A stretch of 64,000 nucleotides of DNA, from assembly GCF_016598615.1 (NCBI RefSeq), contig NZ_CP066832.1, positions 248,001 through 312,000 of the forward strand, read 5' to 3'. The notes under the pieces were generated by a model. That model was not told the origin of the DNA, did not search any database, and worked only from the letters and a program-made list of their open reading frames with translations. The translations under genes were made by a program, and so were the position numbers. Shown here in pieces: positions 48,222 through 57,671 of the stretch. This stretch comes from Streptomyces liliifuscus. GTDB lineage: Bacteria > Actinomycetota > Actinomycetes > Streptomycetales > Streptomycetaceae. Numbering within the stretch: position 1 is the stretch's first letter; each line of letters opens with the position of its first letter.

Positions 48222-50821
48222 GCGAGGGCTCCGTCCGCCTCGGCGAACTCCACGGCCTCGTCGTCCTCCTCGGCGCCCTGCCCAGGCGTCGTAGTGATCG
48301 CGGCGGCGGCGTTCTCGTCCGCCGGGATCAGCACCTTGATCCCCGCGATCCGCTTGCGGAGGTCGCGGTAGAGGCCCTCGCCGGCCCGCAGGGCGCGCTC
48401 GGTCTCGCTGACGTTGAGCGGGGAGAGGTTCTCGGTGATGACCTTGAGCATCTCCTCGTCAGCCGGGTCGAGATCCAGGAACTCCAGGCACCTGGCGGCC
48501 AGCGCCTTGCCGCGGTGACGGAAGACGAAGATGTGGGACAACAGCGCCCGGATCTTGTCGCCGATCTCCGACTTCGGGCCGATGTCATACGGGTCGTGCG
48601 AGCCTGCGAAAGCGCCGGCGTTGTGCTTGCGGCCGTCGGCGATGAGCTCGAGCAGCAGGTTGGAGCCCTCCGCGGACGAGGTGAGCCACCAGCACTCGTC
48701 GAGGAAGACGCCGGCGAACTCGTTCGGGTCGGCGAACGCGATCTCCCGGCAGAGCGCCGTCATCAGGTACATCAGCCGCCAACCGAAGCGCTTTTCGACC
48801 TCCAGGCTCGGGAGGCGGTGCTCGGAGAGCTCCTCCTTGGTGGGCAGGCCCAGGCGGTCGACGGCGAAGACGATGCTGTCGGCGTCGGTGATCCGTACGA
48901 CCGGCAGCGTGGGGTCGAAGATGACGCGGCCGAGGTCCTTCTTCGCCAGCGACCGCAGCTTGCGCACGAGTTCGGAGGCGGCGGCGCGGACCGCATTGTC
49001 GTTCGGCTCCTCCGGGTCGGGCGTGCGGGCCCGGTCGGCGAGCGTGTCCATCAGCGCGGTCATGCTGGGCTTGGGCCCGAGCCGGGTGGCCTCGATCGCC
49101 TCGGCGAGGGTGATGCCCTCGATGCTCATCGAGCCGATGTCCAGGAGCGGGGTGAGGAAGGACTCGGTGTAGCGGGCGGCGCGCGGGCCGCGGAAGACGC
49201 GCAGGGGGTCGAGGGAGACGCCGGCGTTCTCGTCGACGTTGATGATCTGGGTCGTGCCGGGGCAGGCGTTCGCGAATCGCGACCACTCCTGCTGCGGGGT
49301 GCGGTCGATGACCAGGGCGCGGCCGCGGGAGTTCCTCTGGCCGGCGCGGTGGCCGGTGGTGAGGATCGAGTACATCGCGCACTTCATCGCGACGGACTTT
49401 CCGGAGCCGAGCTCGCCGACGAACGCGGCGGATGCCGAGGCGTTGACGCGGGGGCCGTGGGAGAAGTCGACCAGTACGGGGCGGACGCCGCCGCCGTTGA
49501 GCTGGAGGCCGAAGAGGCTGCCGGAGTCGTCGCCCAGGCCGGCGCCGCAGAACGGCATCGACATGGCGAAGTCCCTGGCCAGCAGGTACTGGGTGTAGTC
49601 GAGCATCGGCCCCGGGGTCTTGGTGCCGGGCAGCATGCCGTGGAAGAGCGCGACCTGGTCGCCGGTGGGCCTCACGAGCGTGTAGTCGTTGCCGCCGAAG
49701 TGGTTGGCCAGCGACGTCGCCTTCTCGTCGGCCTCTTCGGGGGTGGTTCCCCACACGCAGGTGGCGACGGTGGCGCGGATCTCGACCTCGGTGCTGGAGG
49801 CGGTGAGCCGGTCGCGGTACTCGTCCAGGGCGAAGGACGCCTTGTCGAGGGAGGCTGGCACCCCGGAGGTCTCCCCGTCGTATTCGCCGCGCTGGTGGGC
49901 GAGCTCGCGCTGCTGGCGCCGGCTCTTCGGCTCTGCCTTCGAGCCGGACTCGACGTGCAGCCGGACGGCCCAGTCCACGGGGAAGTTGAACTCGTCCAGC
50001 GCCGCCAGGTACTCGCTGCCGGGGAAGCGGAAGGCTTCGGGCATCTCGCTGAGCACGCAGAACGCCTGGTAGGAGTCGCCGTGTTCGCTGGTGGCGCGCA
50101 GGTAGCGGCGCTTGAAGGGGTTGGTCGGGCCCTTGGAGGCCCGGGTACCGCGGCCGCCCTCGTCCAGGATCACCTGGGTGTGGGCGGTCACCGTGTGCCC
50201 GCGGCCGCGCAGGGCGCGCGGTGCGCCGTCCTCGGGAAGGAGCGGCTCGCTCAGGCCTCGGCGGGCGCTGTGCCCGTAGATCCACAGGATCTCCGCCTCG
50301 GTGGCCGGCCGCATCTTGATGCCGGAGGGCCAGCCGGCCGCCAGGCGGTTGGCCTGCTCCAGGCGCTGGCGCTCCTCGGCGAGGGAGATCGGGGCGACCG
50401 GCAGGCCGAGTGCGCCCATGACCTCGACCTGGAGGGAGGACAGGACCGCCCGGCTGCTCTGCTTGAAGTCGAGGTGGGGCAGGGGGACGGCGAGTAAGTC
50501 GACGCGGCCGGTGAGTTCGAGGTCCTGGAGCTGGTCGAGGACCTTCAGTGCCAGGTCGACGTACTCGGGGGAGGCGTCGAGGTCGACGCCGGCGGTCATG
50601 CGGGTGACGACCGACGCGGCGTCGACGCTCGGGCACAGGCTGAGCAGGAGGGCCTCGCCCCGAAGGGATTTGAAGAGGGCTTCCAGGGAGTCCAGCCGCT
50701 CACGCTTCGTGGACTTGCTGGCGTGGGTGTAGTTCTCGGTGTCGACGCGCCACACCGCCCACACGGTGGCGGCGGTGGTCCAGATGAGGTGGCCGCTGAT
50801 GTGCCGGACGGGGAGACGCAT
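48218..50821 (-). CDS. VirB4-family secretion ATPase
   Basis: 867 aa. Walker A GELGSGKS (469-476), VIDRTPQQEW behind it, VFLDECWWLTSSAEG Walker B and AGSHDPYDIG sensor strand are clear. The N-terminal half resembles the conserved VirB4 N-domain (PLPHLDFKQSSRAVLSSL). It energises assembly of the channel and substrate movement. The N-terminus has one possible hydrophobic helix (ISGHLIWTTAATVWAVW), so membrane contact is likely. Confidence 0.85.
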   Translation of the reverse strand: MRLPVRHISGHLIWTTAATVWAVWRVDTENYTHASKSTKRERLDSLEALFKSLRGEALLLSLCPSVDAASVVTRMTAGVDLDASPEYVDLALKVLDQLQDLELTGRVDLLAVPLPHLDFKQSSRAVLSSLQVEVMGALGLPVAPISLAEERQRLEQANRLAAGWPSGIKMRPATEAEILWIYGHSARRGLSEPLLPEDGAPRALRGRGHTVTAHTQVILDEGGRGTRASKGPTNPFKRRYLRATSEHGDSYQAFCVLSEMPEAFRFPGSEYLAALDEFNFPVDWAVRLHVESGSKAEPKSRRQQRELAHQRGEYDGETSGVPASLDKASFALDEYRDRLTASSTEVEIRATVATCVWGTTPEEADEKATSLANHFGGNDYTLVRPTGDQVALFHGMLPGTKTPGPMLDYTQYLLARDFAMSMPFCGAGLGDDSGSLFGLQLNGGGVRPVLVDFSHGPRVNASASAAFVGELGSGKSVAMKCAMYSILTTGHRAGQRNSRGRALVIDRTPQQEWSRFANACPGTTQIINVDENAGVSLDPLRVFRGPRAARYTESFLTPLLDIGSMSIEGITLAEAIEATRLGPKPSMTALMDTLADRARTPDPEEPNDNAVRAAASELVRKLRSLAKKDLGRVIFDPTLPVVRITDADSIVFAVDRLGLPTKEELSEHRLPSLEVEKRFGWRLMYLMTALCREIAFADPNEFAGVFLDECWWLTSSAEGSNLLLELIADGRKHNAGAFAGSHDPYDIGPKSEIGDKIRALLSHIFVFRHRGKALAARCLEFLDLDPADEEMLKVITENLSPLNVSETERALRAGEGLYRDLRKRIAGIKVLIPADENAAAAITTTPGQGAEEDDEAVEFAEADGALA

Positions 50822-50863
50822 GGGTTCTTCCTTCTGTGCTGGTGGTGATGACGAGACGGTTCG

Positions 50864-51427
50864 TCACTGCTCGTCGAGGGAGGCCAAGAGGGCCTGCAGC
50901 CCGGTCTTGGGTTCCGACCGGACCGCCGCGGCCGCGGCTGGCATCGGTACCGGGCGGGCTGTGCGCCGGGCTACGGGAGCGGGCACCGGGGCGGGCTTGG
51001 CGGCGGCCGCCGGGGCGGGCCGCTCGGCGGACCGGACGCGCACCGTGCAGGTGGCGGTCGCCAGTCGCGGTCGAGCGACCCGCTGCGGCTTGCCGGCCAG
51101 ACGTCCCTGGGCCGGAGTGGAGGAGTAGATGAGTAGGCTGCGCACGGCGCGTGCCGGGTCCCGGCCGTCGAGCCGCGCGTACCGCAGCACCCAGGCCAGG
51201 CCCCAGGGGATCAGTGCCATGAGGATGAAGTTCATGGCGCCGAAGTGGGCCCACAGGTCCCGGGTCATGACGAGGAGCCCGAAGCTGATCACCATGGTCA
51301 TGACCTGGGTGATCGTGTAGGGCCCTCCCGGGAGCCGGCCGGCTCCCGGGAGCTTGCCGATGACCAGCGGGTGCTTACGGGCTCGCGTGTACGAGTGCCC
51401 GATCAGCTCCTCCTCCGAGGCGCTCAC
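50864..51427 (-). CDS. Small T4SS membrane protein, PrgI/VirB3-like (187 aa)
   Basis: Two hydrophobic helices near residues 38-55 and 64-82 (TQVMTMVISFGLLVM, ALIPWGLAWVLRYARL) and a long Ala/Pro-rich cytoplasmic tail. Immediately upstream of VirB4, the usual place for PrgI/VirB3 partners. It overlaps the preceding gene by 4 nt. Confidence 0.65.
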   Translation of the reverse strand: MSASEEELIGHSYTRARKHPLVIGKLPGAGRLPGGPYTITQVMTMVISFGLLVMTRDLWAHFGAMNFILMALIPWGLAWVLRYARLDGRDPARAVRSLLIYSSTPAQGRLAGKPQRVARPRLATATCTVRVRSAERPAPAAAAKPAPVPAPVARRTARPVPMPAAAAAVRSEPKTGLQALLASLDEQ

Positions 51428-51765
51428 GAGACCCGCCAGCCCTCACCCGCCAGCGCGGGGGCGTCGCCGGTGACGTGGACGACGGACACCGACGCTGCGG
51501 TGTCGTCGATCTCGGAGCCGACCTTGGTCTTGAGGACGTTGAGGTTGCTGATGCCCCAGAGCACGAGGGCGGCCAGGACGAAGGCGACGAGGGTGCCGAC
51601 GAAGGACCGGGTCTTCCACCAGGCCATCAGCACGGCGATGATCGCCATGAGGGCGGCCACGGCGAGGACCAGCGTGCGGACCTGCCCCGTCTTGGTGTTG
51701 GCCCAGTCGAGGACGTCGCCGGCGAGGACGACGTGGTCGGGGTTGGCTGCTGCCAGAGTGCGCAT
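51424..51765 (-). CDS. Small membrane protein, possible pilin-like subunit (113 aa)
   Basis: Two hydrophobic helices (VRTLVLAVAALMAIIAVLMAWW and FVGTLVAFVLAALVLWGI) with a short positive turn between them resemble VirB2/TrbC-type subunits, but no processed signal sequence is obvious. Overlaps the PrgI-like gene by 4 nt. Assignment rests on size, topology and place. Confidence 0.55.
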   Translation of the reverse strand: MRTLAAANPDHVVLAGDVLDWANTKTGQVRTLVLAVAALMAIIAVLMAWWKTRSFVGTLVAFVLAALVLWGISNLNVLKTKVGSEIDDTAASVSVVHVTGDAPALAGEGWRVS

Positions 51766-51781
51766 GAACGATTCCTCTTTC

Positions 51782-52906
51782 TCAGGAGTTCGACGGCGAC
51801 GGCGAGTCAGATGCCGTGGCTGCGTCGGGGCTTGGGGTGGTGGTGTGCGGCGCCGCCGAGGGCGGGCTGCTCGCGCGAATAGCCGGGGCGTCGTCGACGG
51901 ACGCGACCTCCCAGCGGCCGGCGCGGGACTTGAGGGTGAGCGCGTAGTTCAGCGAGACCGGGCTGCCGGCCTGGTCCGTGGCATCGACCTGGACCAGCTG
52001 GTGCAGCACCGTGCCGTCGGCCGGCACCTTCTGCTGGCCCGAGCCGGACGAGTCGTCCTGGACGCCGGTCACCTTCACCGCGGCGTACGGTGCAGGGCTG
52101 ATCGGCTGGAGCCGCGTGCCGGGCGAGGTGTAGCGGTCGAGCTCGGTCGTACCGGTCAGGTAGGCGGCCAGGAATCCGCGGGCGGTCTCGACCGACGGGT
52201 CCGCGCTGCTCGACCCGCGGTCGGTCTCGTACGCCAGGCCGCCCGGCTTGAGCGCGGCCGGTGCGGCCACCTGCGCCGGCAGCGACGTCGCCGCGTAGCC
52301 GGCGGTGGCGCCCTGCTCCGTGCCGCCGGCGCCGGCCGGGCCGGTGGCCTGGATACCGACACGGAAGTACTGGACGCCCAGCCGCGTGGACTTGCCCTTG
52401 TCGTCGTGTGCGGTGACGTCGGCGGCGACGGTGACGGACCAGTAGCCGGGCTGGACCTCGCGGGAGGCAATCACGGTGGACTGCGTGGCCGTGCGGGTTC
52501 CGGGCTTGACCGCGAGCGCGACGGAGCCGGAGTAGTACGGCGCCAGGTCCCGCTCGGTGCCCTGGCCAGCCTGCAGATAGGCGGAGACGAACAGTTCAGC
52601 GAAGCCGGCCGGCCCGACCGGCGACGCCGGCGACGCCGCGGCGGCCGGTTTGGCCGCCCCCTGGGCGGGAGCGGACGAGGAGAGGAACGCGAGCGCGCCG
52701 AGGACGGGGCCGGAGACCACGAGCGCCCAGACACCGGCACGGACCAGCCGGGAGAGCCCGGCCATCTGGGCCGTGCTCGTCTTCCACCCGGTCTCATCCG
52801 GCTCGTCCGCCGGCGTCTCCTGGGGCTCGTCTACTTCGTCGTCCCAGGCCTCCGCCTCGACGAGCTGCTTCTTGGCCGCCTTGCGCGGCCGGCGCTGCCG
52901 CTTCAC
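51782..52906 (-). CDS. TcpC-like conjugation protein
   Basis: 374 aa. A basic cytoplasmic start (MKRQRRPRKAAKKQL), one helix (WALVVSGPVLGALAFL) and two NTF2-like beta-rich repeats (FAELFVSAYLQAGQGTERDLAPYY, ARGFLAAYLTGTTELDRYTSPG) match the bitopic TcpC family, the Gram-positive VirB8 counterpart. The GTG start overlaps the stop of the preceding gene. A Ser/Pro tail ends the protein. Confidence 0.8.
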   Translation of the reverse strand: MKRQRRPRKAAKKQLVEAEAWDDEVDEPQETPADEPDETGWKTSTAQMAGLSRLVRAGVWALVVSGPVLGALAFLSSSAPAQGAAKPAAAASPASPVGPAGFAELFVSAYLQAGQGTERDLAPYYSGSVALAVKPGTRTATQSTVIASREVQPGYWSVTVAADVTAHDDKGKSTRLGVQYFRVGIQATGPAGAGGTEQGATAGYAATSLPAQVAAPAALKPGGLAYETDRGSSSADPSVETARGFLAAYLTGTTELDRYTSPGTRLQPISPAPYAAVKVTGVQDDSSGSGQQKVPADGTVLHQLVQVDATDQAGSPVSLNYALTLKSRAGRWEVASVDDAPAIRASSPPSAAPHTTTPSPDAATASDSPSPSNS

Positions 52907-53178
52907 GACGCCGTCCGCAGGGCCTGGACGGTCAGGACCGTCGAGATGCGCTCCTTGAGCTGGTCCGGCGTGCGCTGCAGCAGCACATCCCACGACGCCA
53001 GAGAGGCCTCTGACTCCTTGTCGAGGAAGGCGCGCATCTGCTCGTGCAGGTCACGGTCCATCGGCCGGCTCACCAGAGCGGCAGCGATCTTGGTCAGCTC
53101 GCGCGAGGCACGGGCCACACGGGCCTCGTCGGCGTCGAGCAGCTGTCGGCCGGTGCAGGCCGGGGGCATCGTGGTCAC
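52903..53178 (-). CDS. Hypothetical helical protein heading the T4SS operon (91 aa)
   Basis: All-helical, for example ARVARASRELTKIAAALVS and LHEQMRAFLDKESEASL. Not recognised. The GTG start follows GGGAGAACCGAC. It is the first gene behind operator copy III, 76 bp downstream, and is coupled to the TcpC-like gene. Confidence 0.5.
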   Translation of the reverse strand: MTTMPPACTGRQLLDADEARVARASRELTKIAAALVSRPMDRDLHEQMRAFLDKESEASLASWDVLLQRTPDQLKERISTVLTVQALRTAS

Positions 53179-53253
53179 GTCGGTTCTCCCGGAGTCGAGA
53201 AGGGGCGGGGGCGGGGGTGTTCAGGTGGGGCGGAGCCGATCTGGCGGCCCTCT

Positions 53254-53293
53254 CGCCTGCTACAGGTGTTGAGAAAGCGCGCGGTGTGACAGT
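53254..53293 (-). promoter_or_regulatory. 40-bp transfer operator, copy III
   Basis: CGCCTGCTACAGGTG, 14 nt, GGTGTGACAGT. It stands in front of the eight-gene T4SS operon. Confidence 0.8.
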
Positions 53294-53353
53294 GGGGCCG
53301 AGGTTTTTTCGAACGACTTCTGCGGCGCCCGATCCGAGGGGCGCCGGGCGCCC

Positions 53354-54307
53354 TCAGGCCGCGGCGTGGTACTGCGCGAGGTCCGACTGCGCGCGCAGCG
53401 TGCGCACGGCACGGCTGGCGTGCTGCCGCAGCAGGTCTCCCTCGTGGCCCATGGACCGGGTGGTCATGTGGCGCTGGTCGGGGCGCTGCGAGGTGGACAG
53501 GTAGTACCGGGCGATGCGCTGGGCTTCGAGCTCCTTCAGCGCTCCGACCTCCACCGCCCACAGCAGGAGGTCGAGGACCTCCGTCCGCGTCTCGTGACGC
53601 GACAGGGCCGGCTCGTCGACGTCGACGAGCTCTATCTGCGCGGCCCGCACAAGGAGATCGGCGAGCTCGACCGTGTGGTGCGGGGTGTCGGGGTCCTCGC
53701 TGGCGACGACGTGCGCGTATCGGGTGTGGGACTCGGCTTCGGCCAAGGGCGCGACGCCGGCGGCGAACTCCTGGACGTCCTCCACGTCGTCGAGGCAGGC
53801 GGCCAGGGTGCGGCGGGTCAGCTGCAGGGTGTCGAGCGCGAGGTTGTTGAAGATCCGCCGCGGCCGCCGGTCGAGCGGGTAGGTGCGGACGACCTCGAAG
53901 GCGGCGCCGAGCACCGTCGCACAGACGTCGTCCCACGGAAGGCCGTAGGACCGCCGCTGCGTCTTCGCCATCAAGACCGCCTTGGGCAGCAGGACTCGCA
54001 CCGCCACCCGCCACGCGAGGTGAGCGTCGAAGCCGGTCCCCCCGGCCCGCTCGACCAGCAGGTGCATCACGCGGTCGTGGCCGTCCAGGTCCCCGCAGCG
54101 GTGGTACGCGGAGATCTTGTCGACCACGTCCTGAGGACTGGCCGCTCCGACGAGGTCCGGGTGCTCCCCGGCCCACGCGGCGACGCGGTCCGCCGCTCGC
54201 AGGTCTCGGCAGAGCGCGGCCCAGTCGCGGTTCATCACGGTGAGCGTGTCGTAGCGGGGCGTGGACTCGGAGAAGTTGAGTGCCGGGGTGTGCTGGGTGG
54301 TGGCCAC
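53354..54307 (-). CDS. Divergent sigma-70-like protein
   Basis: 317 aa. The segment LPWDDVCATVLGAAFEVVRTYPLDRRPRRIFNNLALDTLQLTRR looks like a degenerate sigma region 2. The C-terminus LDLLLWAVEVGALKELEAQRIARYYLS...LLRQHASRAVRTLRAQ looks like region 4. It is placed between the T4SS operon and the repeat region, by the Rep-like gene. It could recognise the repeated promoters, or act in replication; the sigma assignment is tentative. Start GTG behind AAAGGACG. Confidence 0.55.
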   Translation of the reverse strand: MATTQHTPALNFSESTPRYDTLTVMNRDWAALCRDLRAADRVAAWAGEHPDLVGAASPQDVVDKISAYHRCGDLDGHDRVMHLLVERAGGTGFDAHLAWRVAVRVLLPKAVLMAKTQRRSYGLPWDDVCATVLGAAFEVVRTYPLDRRPRRIFNNLALDTLQLTRRTLAACLDDVEDVQEFAAGVAPLAEAESHTRYAHVVASEDPDTPHHTVELADLLVRAAQIELVDVDEPALSRHETRTEVLDLLLWAVEVGALKELEAQRIARYYLSTSQRPDQRHMTTRSMGHEGDLLRQHASRAVRTLRAQSDLAQYHAAA

Positions 54308-55812
54308 GTCCGTGTCCGTCCTTTCGCGCCATCTGGTCTCGATGGCGCTCACACTCCCGACGGGCCCCTTGACCGCCGTCTGACCGCGATTGCGGCCTGA
54401 CGAGGTCAAGGGGAAACCGGCCTTGCCCACCCGGGTGGCCCAGCTGGGCAAGGGGGCCGTGGTCAAGGGGGGCGCGGAGTGGTCAAGGGGGATGGACGTC
54501 CACATAGCGGGGTGGATGGGTGCGCCCCACTTCCACCGAGGAGGGGATGGAGACCACTCCCACTGGCAGTGGATGGAGTGCGGCGCATCTGCCCCGCTCC
54601 ATCCACTGGATGGAGCACACCGAGTGGGTGGACCATGACCCGCCGCATGGCGTTCGGGTCCACCCGCACTCCGGCCACGGTGGGCCACCGCCCCCCATCC
54701 GTCCATCGCGATGGACGCCACCGCGAACTCGGACTGAATCCCCCGGGCCGCCATCGCCTCCGCACGGCGTCCTGTACGACTCCGGCGCGCGCTCGGGAGG
54801 AAGCCCTGTCCGGCCGCACCGCCCATCCGCTGGCCGGCCGGCGTCTCTCCGGTCGGCTTCCGCTGGCGTCGGTGCAGCCCTCAGCCTCATCGGGTGAGGC
54901 ACGGTGAGCGGCCGCCGGGTTTCCCCTTGCCCCGGGCCGAGGTCAAGGGGAAACAGCAGGTGCCCCGACCCATGGTCAAGGGGTGGAGGCGAGGCCGGTC
55001 AAGGGGGGAGCAGCTCGTGCGGTGAACCTGGTCAAGGGGTGGATCGGAGAGAAGGGGGCATCGCCCGAAGGTGTTCGGCGGCGGCCCCCCGGGGTGGGTG
55101 ACACGCTCCGCTCCACCACGACCGTCCCGTGCCTCGGGCTGACGGCGTCTTCCGTCAATCGCCCGTCCCTCAGCAATGGGTTGAGAGTGGGAGCCACTGG
55201 TGTAGTGCATCGGGGCATCGAGTGGAGCCCACCGTGTGGATGGACCATGGCCGATCCATCGGGTGTTGCCCATCGAGTGGAGTGGGCCGGTGGGCGCCAC
55301 TCGGTGGCGGAGGCCGGGCTGAACTCCACTGAGTGGGCTCCACCGTTGAGTGGGCTCCACCGTGTACGCGGTGGGGCCGGATGGAGCCCACTCAGTGCGC
55401 GGCGCCGGCGATGGATGGTGGGCTTCGCGAGTGGCCCGGGGTGGAGGAGGCCGTCGCACTGGCCCCGGTGGCGTCCACTCATCGGGTGGCCGCCACCCCC
55501 GGCCCTACTCCGCGCCGACGTTTTCCGATGCCGCAGCGCTGGGCGATGCACAGCGAGGTTTCCCCTTGACCCGGACTGCGTGTCAAGGAGGAACGCGGGC
55601 GGCCGGGGAGGCCGGTCAAGGGGCCCTCAGGCCCGGGTCCGGTTCATGGGGGTCGACCACGCCTGCGCCCCGTTGTCCGGGAACGGCCGCTGAAGCAGCG
55701 GCGAGGTGGGTGGCCGAGCTCTGCCCCATCGGCGCGCAGTGGAGCGCGCTCCAGTGGAGGGGGTCCTGCCCCACCCGGCAGTGGCGATCCTCGACGGGGT
55801 GGAGTGCGCAGC
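54308..55812. repeat. Repeat-dense non-coding region, candidate origin
   Basis: About 1.5 kb without a credible gene. It holds eight direct GGTCAAGGGG copies (54404, 54461, 54481, 54942, 54974, 54997, 55030, 55614) and two inverted copies (54365, 55562). It also holds many overlapping GAGTGGAGCCCAC/TGAGTGGGCTCCAC-type repeats, notably at 54558-54630, 55210-55400 and 55738-55835. Such iteron-like clusters beside a Rep gene fit a replication or partition origin. Confidence 0.65.
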
Positions 55813-57465
55813 TCATGATGCGGCCCACTCCATCCGGCGGGTCCGGCACCGGACGCAGAGGCCGGTGGAGCCGAGCGCCGGACGGGTGCATCCACTGCCG
55901 TCCCACCCCGCGCACACCTCGGGGTGTTCCGACGGGGATGGACCGCCGGCACGTCCACCCTCGTGCTCCTCTCGGCACGGCCTGCACCGGGGGGCGGCCG
56001 AGGCGGCGGGGTTCAGCACCAGGACGGCGCAGCCGCACTCAGGGCACCGGCCCCGCGGAGCTGCAGGAGTGGACCGAGGGACGGGAACCCGAGCGGGGGT
56101 GGGGCGGACGATGGAGAGAGTGGATGCGCCGGACTGTGCGGTGCCCTGGCACCGGTCGCGGACGATCTCCTCGCACACTGAGCACTGGCGGCCGCTGCTC
56201 CACAGGACGCCGGCCTCGCAGTCGAAGATGCCGCAGCCCCAGCGGGGCAGGCCGACGCCGAGGATCCACCGGCCGGGGTCGCGGATCTCGTCGGTGAAGG
56301 TGCGGCAGAGTCGCGTCTCCAGGCGCTGCCGAAGCCGGGCGTCATCGATGCCGGAACGCAGCTGGCTGCCGACTTCCCGGGCGATGCGCCGCTGCATGTA
56401 GACGCTGGTCTGCCGATAGAGCCGATGCACCGGCTCGAGGACGGCGTGCACCCGGGCGCTGATGGTCAGCCCGGGCCCGCCGTAGGCGCCTGCGCGGTTG
56501 GTCAAGGGGGTGCCCGAGGGCTCGGTCAAGGGGGTGGTCAAGGGGGTCTGGTGGTCATCCGCGCGCAGCGCGAGCCCACCTTCGCCGGTGCCGTGCTGCG
56601 GCTGCGCATCGCGGTTTTCCACACCTTCACCAACCTGTACCTCGCCTACGGCGGGTGAGAAGAGGGCGCGCTCGTCATCAGGTCGGTCAGTCCTAGGTTC
56701 TTCCATAGTCGCGAGTGATCCCGCACCAGCCGACGAACCCGATCCCTCACCAGGACCAGAGGTGGAGGAGGGCGCGACGCCCGTGGAGGACGGCTGTCCA
56801 CAGGCCGCGTCCTGAGCGGCGGCCGGGATGTCGTGAGCGACGAAGTGGTGGCGGCCGCGTACGCCCGCCCGCCGCTCCACGGTGATCCACCGCGTCGCCT
56901 CCAGCTCGTCGACGATCTCGCCGGCGGCCGCCGTGGTGAGCGGCTGACCGGCCCGCTGGCCGCTGTGGTGGTGCAGCGCCCCCGCGATCTGCGACTCGGT
57001 GAGCGGGATCTTCTGGGCCTGGGCATAGGCGATGAGCGCGTACGCGCGCAGCTGGCGCGGGGTGAGGTCCTCGGAGGCGGCCACCGGGATCCACACGAAC
57101 CGCTCCGTCGCGGACAGCGGCCGGGTACGGCGCACCGCCGAAGTGCCGTTCCCGCCGGGCAGGGAACGCCGGGTCGAGGACAGCTCGACGACGCCGTCGG
57201 GTCCGGGGCGCATCAGCTGCGTCATCCCGCGCTCGACGGAGGACTTCGACAGGCCGAGGTACTCCGCGATGGTCACGGTCGCCGCCGTGCATCCTTCCGG
57301 ACGCGACGCCAGCGCGGCGATCTTCACGTAGACGGTCACCGCGACGTCGGCGTAGTGCGGGTTGGCGACGAGGCGCAGGGGCACCTTCACCCGCTGGCGG
57401 CGCTGCGGGCGCGCCTGATCGCCCGTCGGCGGCGGGCTACTGGGAACTGCTGCTGTGCGGGGCAC
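55813..57465 (-). CDS. rep: Probable replication initiator with two winged-helix domains and C-terminal zinc ribbon
   Basis: 550 aa. Residues about 30-90 (VPLRLVANPHYADVAVTVYVKIAAL, then TIAEYLGLSKSSVERGMTQL) and about 135-200 (LTPRQLRAYALIAYAQAQKIPLTESQIAGAL...DELEATRWITVERR) are two winged-helix units as in Rep initiators. The C-terminus has CPECGCAV and CRPC plus CVRC zinc pairs. Three GGTCAAGGGG repeats lie inside the coding sequence (the TPLTTPLT stretch), a feature reported for some Streptomyces linear plasmids. Start GTG follows AGGAGAAGC. Alternative: a transcription regulator. Confidence 0.65.
   Translation of the reverse strand: MPRTAAVPSSPPPTGDQARPQRRQRVKVPLRLVANPHYADVAVTVYVKIAALASRPEGCTAATVTIAEYLGLSKSSVERGMTQLMRPGPDGVVELSSTRRSLPGGNGTSAVRRTRPLSATERFVWIPVAASEDLTPRQLRAYALIAYAQAQKIPLTESQIAGALHHHSGQRAGQPLTTAAAGEIVDELEATRWITVERRAGVRGRHHFVAHDIPAAAQDAACGQPSSTGVAPSSTSGPGEGSGSSAGAGSLATMEEPRTDRPDDERALFSPAVGEVQVGEGVENRDAQPQHGTGEGGLALRADDHQTPLTTPLTEPSGTPLTNRAGAYGGPGLTISARVHAVLEPVHRLYRQTSVYMQRRIAREVGSQLRSGIDDARLRQRLETRLCRTFTDEIRDPGRWILGVGLPRWGCGIFDCEAGVLWSSGRQCSVCEEIVRDRCQGTAQSGASTLSIVRPTPARVPVPRSTPAAPRGRCPECGCAVLVLNPAASAAPRCRPCREEHEGGRAGGPSPSEHPEVCAGWDGSGCTRPALGSTGLCVRCRTRRMEWAAS
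56500..56545 (+). repeat. GGTCAAGGGG repeats inside the Rep gene
   Basis: Three direct copies (56500, 56524, 56536) of the same 10-mer that fills the adjacent non-coding regions. Confidence 0.75.
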
Positions 57466-57595
57466 GCTTCTCCTGGCGCACCGGTGCCGCGGGGCGGCGA
57501 GTCGGGTGCGCTGGGTCTCGGCGGCGTCCGGCAAGGACGCGCGGTCTGGGGTCTGGCCAAAGGCACTCGGGCGGAAGCTGAAGGAACAGGTCCTT

Positions 57596-57635
57596 CAGCT
57601 GCTACGGGTGTTGAAAAAGCCGACGGTGTGACAGT
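57596..57635 (-). promoter_or_regulatory. 40-bp transfer operator, copy IV (rep)
   Basis: CAGCTGCTACGGGTG, 14 nt, GGTGTGACAGT. It lies 131 bp before the Rep start, so replication shares the transfer control element. The left inverted repeat is imperfect here. Confidence 0.75.
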
Positions 57636-57671
57636 CCGGCCGAGAAAATCCCTGGCGAGCCTGTGACCTGC

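Noticed and set aside
36778..57635. CRISPR array or transposon ends for the four 40-bp repeats
   Set aside because: The copies are 4-10 kb apart with genes between, all in one orientation relative to operons. There are no spacers and no transposase.
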